NCBI RefSeq assembly: GCF_014204795.1
Contig: NZ_JACHMB010000001.1
Coordinates: 12,242,501 to 12,306,500 of the forward strand
Source of the DNA: Nonomuraea jabiensis
Lineage (GTDB): Bacteria > Actinomycetota > Actinomycetes > Streptosporangiales > Streptosporangiaceae
Length of the DNA stretch: 64,000 nucleotides
Reading direction: 5' to 3'
In this document: piece by piece, positions 57,801-64,000 of the stretch
Numbering within the stretch: position 1 is the first letter of the stretch
Layout: each line of letters begins with the position of its first letter
Notes under the pieces: generated by a model
Told to the model about the DNA's origin: nothing
The model's input: only the letters and a program-made list of their open reading frames with translations
The model's database searches: none
Program-made: the position numbers and the translations under genes

Positions 57801-59730
57801 CCCAGGTGGTGTCAATGGTGCTGCCAGGGCCGGCTTTGCCAGTGACGTCGGCGATCGTGGCCCCGCTGCCTTCATTCATACCGTAAGCCGCGACAAGACC
57901 TTCTGGTAGCGGATTCGGTGTGGGGGTCGGCGTAGGTGTGGGGGTTGGTGTCGGGTCCGTGGGGGTAGATCCGACGTCTTGGCCGACAGCGCAGGCCACC
58001 ATCTGCCACTTGTAGGTAGTTCCGGGTTGCACGGTGTCGGAGGGCAGCTGGAAGGAGGCGCGTTCGCCACCGTTGACGGCGCGGGTGCCGATCGGCGCCG
58101 CGCCGACGGGTGTGCCGTTGTTGTCGTACAGATAGTACTTTGCGGTCACCGAACCGCCTGAGGGGCGGTTGACCATGCCGGACAGGATCGGTTGGGCGGG
58201 ATCGACCATGCCCGTCTCGGTGTCTGTGGGAAGCATCGGCGCGTCCGAGGTGATCCGATAGGCCGGGCTCTCATTGCAAGAGGGCGGGGTGATGCCGCTC
58301 CGGCAGGCCTTGACCACGAACTTGAAGCTGGCCGGGTTGTCCAGAGTGAAAATCTTGTTCAGTGCCTGACCGGACGGGATGTTGTTGTGGGTGGTGGTTC
58401 CGGGAACACCGACCAAAGCGCGGACCTCGTCGGCGGTCAGTACACGCTGGTAGGCGTGTACGTCGTCGACGGCGCCGTCGAAGGTCGCGTTCTCGGCGAA
58501 AACGGCGCCACGGCCGATCTCGAAAGCGCCGCGAGCATCCCAGCTGACCGTGTGGTCACGTTCGGCGGCCAGTTCCCCGTCTACGTACAGGCGCATCTTG
58601 TGGGCGGTCGCGTCGTACTGCGCTGCGAGGTGCTGCCACTGGCCTGCCTTGGCCAGGGTCTTGGGCTGGATGGGGACCGGCTTGATGCTGGTCTGGCTGT
58701 CCACGTCCATCAGGGTGAGAGACCATCGCTGATCCAGCTCGGCCGCGCTGGAGGTGAGGTAACCCAGACTGAAGGCGGGCCGGTAAGTGCCCATCTGCGA
58801 CAGGACGGCCTGGTCGGTGGCAGTGGAGTCGAGCCGGACCCATGCTGTCACCGTGTAGCTCTGGTTGGTGTTGAGAACGGGTTTGCCCGTGCTGATCAGG
58901 CCACCGGGCGACAGCTTGACCGCCTGTCCGAGCTGTCCGGGGACGCGGCTGTAGGTTCCGCTGAGCGTGGCGTTGAATCCCTTGCCGGTGGAATCAGCCG
59001 CGCCGGTGCCGGAGGTCTCATCCAGCTTCCACAACCCCGTTTCACCCGCCGGCAGCTGAGCAGCTGGAGGCGCCATGGTGGAGTCATTGACCTTCACGGT
59101 GTAGTCCAGGCCGGTTGCTTCCGGGACACTGGACTTGTAGGTCACCTTGACGTTGGTGCTGCGGGCAATTGCATCGTTGCCGCTGATGGAGTCGATCGAC
59201 TCGGCGGCGACCGTGGGGATCTCCGGCGGCAGCACCCAGTCAACGCTCAGCTTGGGAACCCTCGCTCCGCCCCACAGCTGGGACCAGAACGAGTAGTCCT
59301 CGCCGAAGTCTTTGGGGACCGGCAGTTCGTCACCCAGCCGAAGCTGCAGTCCATGGTTGGCGGTGCCGGCGGCCCAGGCGCTGGTTATCGCGGTGAGGTC
59401 CCAGCTCCAGATGGCTCCGTCCGTCCTGACCTGGGCGCAGGGGTCGAGCGAGGAACGTCCCTCGGCGGTGGTGGCCGGCTGATTCGCCCAGAACGTGTTA
59501 TCGGCCACCCACGGCTCAGTGATCCGGTAGGCCGTCATCGCCTGCAGGGTGCCACACGTGGTCGCGTTGCCGTTCAGGGACAGTTGCATGGTGGCCTTGA
59601 CCACATTGCGTCCAGCGATGGGAGTGGTGTCGAACGCCAGCAGTGCGCGCGTCGCCTGCTCATTGGAGTAGCTGCAGTTCCCAGCATCGTGGCAGATGAC
59701 TTCCGGCGTTACGACCGTCCTGTTCGGCAT
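54880..59730 (-). CDS. Large LamG/FN3 protein with DNRLRE-like N-terminal domain, probably N-terminally truncated
   Basis: 1616 residues from ATG 59730. About 1-170 is DNRLRE-like (AYRITEPWVADNTFWANQPA). LamG jelly-roll one is about 230-440 (WKLDETSGTG to DDVHAYQRVL). A (TP)n linker lies near 590-607. LamG two is about 610-810 (AAYGMNEGSG to IDEVRVYNRA). FN3 is about 1029-1120. A Cys-containing C-terminal region of roughly 400 residues is unknown to me. Relatives in actinomycetes are secreted and carry a signal peptide plus several hundred residues before the DNRLRE part. Here neither is visible, and no ribosome site precedes the ATG. Either the gene lost its 5' end or an upstream GTG start is used. 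Confidence 0.72.
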   Translation of the reverse strand: MPNRTVVTPEVICHDAGNCSYSNEQATRALLAFDTTPIAGRNVVKATMQLSLNGNATTCGTLQAMTAYRITEPWVADNTFWANQPATTAEGRSSLDPCAQVRTDGAIWSWDLTAITSAWAAGTANHGLQLRLGDELPVPKDFGEDYSFWSQLWGGARVPKLSVDWVLPPEIPTVAAESIDSISGNDAIARSTNVKVTYKSSVPEATGLDYTVKVNDSTMAPPAAQLPAGETGLWKLDETSGTGAADSTGKGFNATLSGTYSRVPGQLGQAVKLSPGGLISTGKPVLNTNQSYTVTAWVRLDSTATDQAVLSQMGTYRPAFSLGYLTSSAAELDQRWSLTLMDVDSQTSIKPVPIQPKTLAKAGQWQHLAAQYDATAHKMRLYVDGELAAERDHTVSWDARGAFEIGRGAVFAENATFDGAVDDVHAYQRVLTADEVRALVGVPGTTTHNNIPSGQALNKIFTLDNPASFKFVVKACRSGITPPSCNESPAYRITSDAPMLPTDTETGMVDPAQPILSGMVNRPSGGSVTAKYYLYDNNGTPVGAAPIGTRAVNGGERASFQLPSDTVQPGTTYKWQMVACAVGQDVGSTPTDPTPTPTPTPTPTPNPLPEGLVAAYGMNEGSGATIADVTGKAGPGSTIDTTWVAGKHGKALSFNGSTSLVTIAHSSVLRLTTGMTLSAWVNPTTVSSWRTVAMKGHTAGSAYGLYASNGTAPSAWLLKPDVTGHQTVNGATALQASAWSHLAVTYDGSVAKLYVNGTQVGQLAMTGSLVDDGGALRIGGNAKWGEYFNGAIDEVRVYNRAQTTAQITADMNTPIGGTAAAATAQREATSATTSDGSGIEEVCTPKTTAVSFTTPGTPPPPPVEDTRHLTLGKDNFVLKTGRTEPTACGGSPCALTDTDHLQVGGAGLDKTVSVVGVKLDEVPDGAAFAEALLKLGTPNCAGGACPPDTVFTAMPLKSEVTGETKASDLAGDVDASLSFSFPVADPQADIASSQYTWYLVTSNRDEVATIGGSTASEQISLALTYVPAGPPGKVLNLSVSPGDSGAVASWGVPESNGGLIMLDGYDVQALENGTPVKEFKVVYPTVAVGGLANGKTYTVRVRARTAIGVGEWESATVTPKAAPPPPPEDQECNPHADGRPPASAAAAASTVQDYTDRVKNWFAAQDAVLEGRAPNVWEAPGVAPSSSITAQISLLNDTLIAKKQVLDAQKIVRSDSRVILENVVPQDGPDGTVRVSAMVTRKWTETSTDPDGSSSAARQRSAAGGQVEPSEYTITVTVFDRCGNVTRIEVPPDAEEDSSDHFDPGCPGEIDGSLPGTLAAGPSCEDGEPSSRVCAAFPYIVKEPASLTCAVVDNLGAKGWFFKSSIHSVWPQSQATGSLEKDQIWKISNLTNTVSIASKHPKYGMKYDSKGNVTWKSAFAKQLTGWHPSDENPRINEPNAKLTAASKACFTWKRTSATVGASVGIEGTRGGSPTVVGGLSGELTAQVGEDCGEFNPKKVVDNRVIRDVFTGARGYCKEAWLDKCNIDEYRHTLMSELDIEFTYTYKSGGKTKTKTYSWHPIRQTLSVTIMREFDKCSGLSCTGGDAPGNYVIIPEVLTATDLEATSSRWCFPEQTL

Positions 59731-59907
59731 GGGCAAGGGGATGGGGCACGCCCGAGAAGCAGAAGCGGCGGGAGCGTGCACGGCTGCAGGCGGCAGAGTG
59801 GTTTGAGGAGTCGACCAGGGTCGGTCGCGGCGTGCCCACGTGTGCACGAGCGGCCGGCGACCCGCTGGCGCAACGCCTGGATTGACACCTACAGGTACTT
59901 TTCTGCC

Positions 59908-60945
59908 ATGGGTCTCCACCGGGTGGTCGCGCTCGTCATGGCGCCGCAGTCCACGTTCGAGCTGGCGTGCGCCGCTGAAGTCTTCGGCGTCAGCCGTCCC
60001 GGGCTGCCCGCCCGCTACGCGTTCACGGTGTGCGCGGAGCGACCCGGGCCTGTGCCCACCCTGGCCGGCTACGACATGCTGGTGTCCGAAGGGCTGCAGG
60101 TGCTCGACGCCGCGGACACCGTCGTGGTCCCCGGCTGGCAGCGGCCCGACGAGCCCGCCTCGCCCGCCGTGCTCGACGCGGTACGCCGGGCGCACCGTCG
60201 CGGCGCCCGCATCGCCGCGATCTGCTCGGGCGCCTTCCTCCTGGCCCAGGCAGGCCTGCTGGACCACCGCAGGGCGACCACCCACTGGCGGATGGCCGCC
60301 GAGCTGGTCACCCGCTTCCCCGCCGTCACGGTCGAACCCGACACGTTGTACGTCGACCTCGGCGACGTCGCCACTAGCGCGGGCACCGCAGCGGGCATCG
60401 ACCTGTGCCTCCACCTGGTCCGCGCCGACCACGGTGCCGCGTACGCCGCCCAGGTCGCCCGGCACATGGTCATGCCGCCGCACCGGGAGGGCGGCCAGCT
60501 CCAGTACGCCGCCCCCGCCCCCGCCGGCCGGCCGCTCGACTCGCTGGCCCCGATCCTGGACTGGGCAGCCGAACGGCTGCACGAGCCCATCACCGTGGAC
60601 GATCTCGCCGTACGGGCCGGGGTGTCACCGCGAACGCTCGCCCGCAGGTTCGCCGGCGGGCTCGGTGTCAGCCCCGGCAGGTGGCTGCTCCAGCAGCGCA
60701 TCGCGGCGGCCCGGGCTCTGCTGGAGGAGACGGACCCGCCCCTGGAGGCCGTCGCCGCCAGGGTCGGCTTGTCCTCGGCCACCAACCTGCGCAGGCGTTT
60801 CCACTCCATGATGCGCACCACACCCCGCCGCCTACCGGCGCTCCTTCGGCCGCCCCAAAGCGGTCCATTGAGCCCATACCAGTTCCGGGTGCGGTTCGGT
60901 CGCGAGCTCGACGCGGCCCTCGCCCGGCACGTCAGCGCAGGGTGA
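59908..60945 (+). CDS. GlxA-type AraC regulator (DJ-1/PfpI domain plus AraC HTH) with a frameshifted C-terminus
   Basis: A 345-residue regulator as it stands. The N-terminal DJ-1-like domain has VVPGWQRPDEPAS and IAAICSGAFLLAQAGLLDHR. The C-terminal AraC domain has ITVDDLAVRAGVSPRTLARR and LEAVAARVGLSSATNLRRRF. After MMRTTP the frame departs from family expectation. Removing one C from the CCCC at 60823-60826 restores AAYRRSFGRPKAVH and a TGA at 60871. As given, the protein gains an unrelated tail and overlaps the convergent lyase gene by 14 nt. This is a real one-base insertion or a sequencing error. It lies 177 bp from the LamG gene, divergent. Confidence 0.85.
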   Translation: MGLHRVVALVMAPQSTFELACAAEVFGVSRPGLPARYAFTVCAERPGPVPTLAGYDMLVSEGLQVLDAADTVVVPGWQRPDEPASPAVLDAVRRAHRRGARIAAICSGAFLLAQAGLLDHRRATTHWRMAAELVTRFPAVTVEPDTLYVDLGDVATSAGTAAGIDLCLHLVRADHGAAYAAQVARHMVMPPHREGGQLQYAAPAPAGRPLDSLAPILDWAAERLHEPITVDDLAVRAGVSPRTLARRFAGGLGVSPGRWLLQQRIAAARALLEETDPPLEAVAARVGLSSATNLRRRFHSMMRTTPRRLPALLRPPQSGPLSPYQFRVRFGRELDAALARHVSAG

Positions 60946-63439
60946 CGGTGAAGGTGCGGCCGTAGGCGTGCCGGGTCGTCGCCTGGACGAGGGTGCCGCC
61001 CGGCACGCGCCGTACCGTCACCCCCTCGTCGGCCGTCTCCGGCCTGAGGGGCGCGCCGGGCAGGACGACGGAGACGCGGTCGCGTTTCATCGTGGGGTCC
61101 GACAGGGCGACGGCCGTGCGCTCGCCGGACCTGACGATGACCGAGGCGGGGCCGTCGACGATCAGGTGCCCGGCGTGGCGGGGGCCGTCGGAGAAGACGT
61201 TGGCGGCGACGATCCCGAGCGTCTTGTGCCTGACGGCCTGCACGTGCCGGTCGTTGGCCAGCACGGTCAGCGGGCCGTCCGCGTAGCGGCGCAGGCGGGC
61301 CTCGGTCGCGTTCGGGACGAGGGCGTAGGCGAGGGCGGGGACGTCGCCGGTGGCGGGGTGGGCGATCGAGGCGGTGAAGACGTTCTTGGTCACGCCGGTG
61401 TCGGGGTTGGACGTGCGCACGACCCTGCGGCTGCGGGTCACCGTCTCCAGCCCGGCCGTGACGGGCTGCCGGGTGAGGAAGGCGTACCCGATGGCGGTGG
61501 CGCGGGTGCCGTTGGCGTAGCGCAGCCAGCGCGGCGGCGTGGTGTCGCCCGGCTGCCAGGCCCGGCCGCCCCAGCTCTCGCCGGTGAGCGCGACCGCGTC
61601 GCCCGGGGCGGCGATGCGGCTGTCCACGGTGGTCACCGCGGCGCGACCGCCCTGGCCGGAGACGCCCGCGGCCAGCACCACGATCTCGTCGTCGAACATG
61701 AACCAGGACTTGGTCGCGCGGGCGTTGCGGTAGACGACGAAGTCGTCGGGAAGGATGCCGGCCTGTTTGGCGGTGTAGGCGGCGTCGTCGGACTGGACCA
61801 GGCCGGCCGCGCCGTACGCGCCGAGCGTCGCGCCGCCGGAGAAGGCGTTCCCCGCCTTGGGGAAGTACACGTAGGTGTTCTGGGACTCCGAGGAGGAGGT
61901 GAAGTTGAGCGGGTGGCCGGGGTTCTCGTACCAGAGCCGGCCGTACAGCTCGGGCACCGTCCGCCGCTCCTCCACCGGCGCGGTGATCCCGGCCAGCCGG
62001 TACGGCGAGACGGCCGTGTAGTAGTCGACGCCGAACACCTCCCGCTGGTCCTCCCCCGCCAGGTAGAGGTAGTACGCGCCGTCGCCCTGGAACCACGGCA
62101 TGAGGTTCTCGCCGCTCATGTACTCGTATTTGCTGATCCGCTCGGAGCTGCGCGCCAGGGCGAAGGCGTAGCCGGGGCGCCGGTGGACGGTCCTGTCCAT
62201 GGAGTTGAACGCCACGCAGCGCGCGGACGGATTGAGGTCGGCGGCCGGGATGGCGGAGTCGGCGCGGATGGCCGCGTACCGGGCGACGCTGACCGGGGAG
62301 ACGAAGGCGGCCGTGTCGGCGGCCGGCAGGAACCTGACGTACTTCTTCAGCGCCAGAGCCTCGGCGCCCTCGACGTGGTCGGCCAGGTCGGCGATGGCCT
62401 CCACGACCACCCCGACGTCGGCGTAGCCGGTGGTCGTGCGCGAGACCGCCCGCCCCTTGACGATCTCCATCATCCAGCCCTCGAAGATCAGCGGGGCGAA
62501 GCCGTCGGAGACCCAGCGGTACACCACGCCGGCCAGGTCCTCGGAGGTGCCGCCGCTCACCGCGCCCTCCAGTGTCTTGAGCGTCTGTACGACGCGGGTG
62601 AGCAGGGCTTTGCCGTACGAGCCGGTGTAGGCGACCGAATGGTGCTGGATGAAGGAGCCGTCGCGGTAGTAGCCGTCGGTGTTGCCGTGCTGAAGGTTGT
62701 AGGGGTCGATGGTGGCGAAGACGGTGGCCTGGTCGGAGATGGCCTTGCCGACGCGGGCGTCGTCGCCGGTGAGCGCGCCCTGCACGATCCGGTTGGCGGT
62801 GATGTCGGCCAGGTTGGCCCCGGTGTGGAAGCGCGAGTCGAGGTCGACGTCGCCGTTCTTGCCGTTGCGCAGGTAGGCGTCCATCGAGGCGACGTACGTC
62901 GCCGTCAGGTCGGGCCGGTCCGTCCGCACGCGTTCGGCCAGCAGGGCCAGGGTCCGGCTGACGTGGGTGGAGATGCCGATCTCCCAGGTGTGCCAGTTGC
63001 CGTAGTAGCCTGCCGCCTGGTCGCCGTAGTAGCGCTCGTGCAGCCACTGCAGACCGTCGAGGACCCGCCGCTGGACGGCGGCGTCACCGTCGAGCTGTCC
63101 GCCCGGCGTGCGGCTGGCGAGCGCGATCTCGAACAGGTACTGGTACGCCAGCCGCAGGTTGGCGTCGTCGGTGCCCAGCTTCAGCCCGGAGAACAGCTCC
63201 CCGGCGCCCGCCTGGTCCATGGCGGTCAGCCGTTGCCGGGCGGTCGCGGTGATCGCCGCGAGCTTGCCGGCGACCTCGGGGCGGGCGTTGACGTCCGGGG
63301 TGCCCGCGAAGATCGCCACGGTGTTGGCGAGCAGCCGCGCGTGGTCGATCCCGGCGGCGGCGCGTACGGGGGTGGCCGCGGCGAGCAGACCGGCGGCGGG
63401 GAGCAGGGAGAGAACCTGGCGACGGGACATGTGCGGCAC
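60932..63439 (-). CDS. Secreted polysaccharide lyase family 8 (hyaluronate/chondroitin/xanthan lyase-like)
   Basis: An 835-residue lyase that cleaves uronic-acid-containing polysaccharides by beta-elimination. The signal peptide, with two Arg (MSRRQVLSLLPAAGLLAAAT), suggests Tat export. The alpha/alpha toroid has WHTWEIGISTHVSRTLALLA, catalytic Asn in TGANLADITANRIVQGAL, and NTDGYYRDGSFIQHHSVAYT with catalytic His and Tyr. The beta-sandwich follows (NLMPWFQGDGAYYLYL, NTYVYFPKAG). GTG 63439, with GGAG 6 nt upstream, is preferred to ATG 63430. The convergent AraC-type regulator may respond to the same sugars. Confidence 0.9.
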   Translation of the reverse strand: MPHMSRRQVLSLLPAAGLLAAATPVRAAAGIDHARLLANTVAIFAGTPDVNARPEVAGKLAAITATARQRLTAMDQAGAGELFSGLKLGTDDANLRLAYQYLFEIALASRTPGGQLDGDAAVQRRVLDGLQWLHERYYGDQAAGYYGNWHTWEIGISTHVSRTLALLAERVRTDRPDLTATYVASMDAYLRNGKNGDVDLDSRFHTGANLADITANRIVQGALTGDDARVGKAISDQATVFATIDPYNLQHGNTDGYYRDGSFIQHHSVAYTGSYGKALLTRVVQTLKTLEGAVSGGTSEDLAGVVYRWVSDGFAPLIFEGWMMEIVKGRAVSRTTTGYADVGVVVEAIADLADHVEGAEALALKKYVRFLPAADTAAFVSPVSVARYAAIRADSAIPAADLNPSARCVAFNSMDRTVHRRPGYAFALARSSERISKYEYMSGENLMPWFQGDGAYYLYLAGEDQREVFGVDYYTAVSPYRLAGITAPVEERRTVPELYGRLWYENPGHPLNFTSSSESQNTYVYFPKAGNAFSGGATLGAYGAAGLVQSDDAAYTAKQAGILPDDFVVYRNARATKSWFMFDDEIVVLAAGVSGQGGRAAVTTVDSRIAAPGDAVALTGESWGGRAWQPGDTTPPRWLRYANGTRATAIGYAFLTRQPVTAGLETVTRSRRVVRTSNPDTGVTKNVFTASIAHPATGDVPALAYALVPNATEARLRRYADGPLTVLANDRHVQAVRHKTLGIVAANVFSDGPRHAGHLIVDGPASVIVRSGERTAVALSDPTMKRDRVSVVLPGAPLRPETADEGVTVRRVPGGTLVQATTRHAYGRTFTVTLR

Positions 63440-63730
63440 GGCGAGCTCCAGGCCGTTGGGGGGATATGCCGGGCTCACCTTACATGATCCCTTTCACCGG
63501 TTCAGGGAACGAGAAGCCCATGCTCCCAGCCCGGCGGCCCGCCAGCGCTGAGCGACACCGAGCTCGGCCGCTTTCGCACGCCGGCTGCGCCGCCCGTGGG
63601 GTTCACCTCGCCGTCCGAGTCCTACCGCAATCTGCCCGGCTGGCCGCCATCAAGGCCCGCAGTGATACATGTGACGGGGAGGACGTGTCCGGCGTGCCGT
63701 AGATCGTGATCATGTTGGGAGGGGTGCGGG

Positions 63731-64000
63731 GTGGCAGGGTCGGTTTGGAGGCCGGCGGCGGCAACGCCGGCCGATGTGACGCGGGCGCGGGCCGAGACGG
63801 CGATGAGCCTTCCAGCTCCGCTGCTGGCGCTGTGGAGCGTGCGGGACGGCCTGCTCACGGAGTCCGGTGTCGCGGTGTACTCGGCAGGGGACATCGGTGA
63901 ACGCAACGCCACGTACGAAGTCGCGCGGTATGCGCCAGGATTCCTCCTCGTCGGCGATGACAGTGGTGGCCGCGGATTCCTCGTGCGTGCCGATGACCCG
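63731..64000 (+). CDS. SMI1/KNR4 family protein, partial at right edge
   Basis: From GTG 63731, behind GGGAGGGG, the frame reads to the window end (90 residues). TRARAETAMSLPAPLLALWS, then VRDGLLTESGVAVYSAGDIG, then RNATYEVARYAPGFLLVGDD and SGGRGFLVRADDP match SUKH (SMI1/KNR4) proteins. In bacteria these are often immunity proteins of polymorphic toxin systems or stand-alone housekeeping-like genes. No toxin gene is visible before the edge. Confidence 0.75.
   Translation, partial: MAGSVWRPAAATPADVTRARAETAMSLPAPLLALWSVRDGLLTESGVAVYSAGDIGERNATYEVARYAPGFLLVGDDSGGRGFLVRADDP

Noticed and set aside
58192..59907. Long plus-strand extension in front of the AraC-type regulator
   Set aside because: It is antisense to the LamG gene; the regulator proper begins at ATG 59908, where recognisable domain sequence starts.
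60069..63047. 992-residue open frame overlapping the polysaccharide lyase and the AraC-type gene
   Set aside because: It runs in another frame on the same strand as the lyase and is composed of Arg/Pro/Gly-rich shadow sequence; the lyase and regulator are clearly the real genes.

Overview
The window is high-GC actinomycete DNA. The first 7.5 kb is visibly less GC-rich and more fragmentary than the rest. The gene content (XRE/DUF397 pairs, a conservon, MmyB-type regulators, LamG-rich secreted proteins, a class III lanthipeptide locus with RamR- and LanKC-like genes) fits a filamentous actinomycete. A Streptosporangiaceae/Nonomuraea-like host is my inference from gene style only; no rRNA or tRNA gene is present to test it.

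Layout. 0-7.5 kb is an accessory zone: an orphan C-terminal piece of an Lhr-like helicase, an anti-sigma-type ATPase divergent from an XRE/DUF397 pair, a three-gene operon of unknown function (small protein, 686-residue protein, lipoprotein), a decayed copy of that small protein, and remnants of an AAA ATPase and a secreted protein. 7.5-22.6 kb is a run of redox genes each paired with a regulator: acyl-CoA dehydrogenase/PaaX-like, two MmyB-type XRE regulators with zinc alcohol dehydrogenases and SDRs, and an ArsR-like DUF5937 regulator with an SDR. It also holds a phosphotransferase and a glutamate-cysteine-ligase-like enzyme.

22.7-32.6 kb is a class III (SapB/AmfS/labyrinthopeptin-type) lanthipeptide cluster. 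On the minus strand the order is sensor kinase, LanKC synthetase, a 43-residue precursor at 28713-28844, two ABC half-transporters and a prolyl oligopeptidase. A RamR/DesR-like response regulator with a TTA codon converges on the far end. The precursor has an LLDLQ leader box and two S-x2-S/T-x3-C ring motifs. A perfect 14-bp hairpin separates precursor and transporter genes.

32.8-42.9 kb holds an aldo/keto reductase, a PolX polymerase, a DUF1232 protein, a serine hydrolase, a sulfite-oxidase-like enzyme, a WS/DGAT acyltransferase, a TetR regulator and a second aldo/keto reductase. It is peppered with at least four distinct tandem repeat arrays. 42.9-48.1 kb is a compact diterpenoid cluster: polyprenyl diphosphate synthase, P450, a class II diterpene cyclase with a DADTT motif, and a class I terpene synthase. 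It is followed by a four-gene conservon (cvnABCD).

52.4-64 kb holds a prolyl iminopeptidase, a DHFR-like reductase, an IS/integrase remnant, a 1616-residue LamG/FN3 protein that seems to lack its N-terminus, a GlxA/AraC-type regulator with a probable one-base frameshift near its end, a family 8 polysaccharide lyase, and the start of an SMI1/KNR4 protein.

The best candidates for new biology are the lanthipeptide locus with its very short, easily missed precursor, and the diterpenoid cluster. Both carry TTA codons, suggesting developmental (bldA-type) control.
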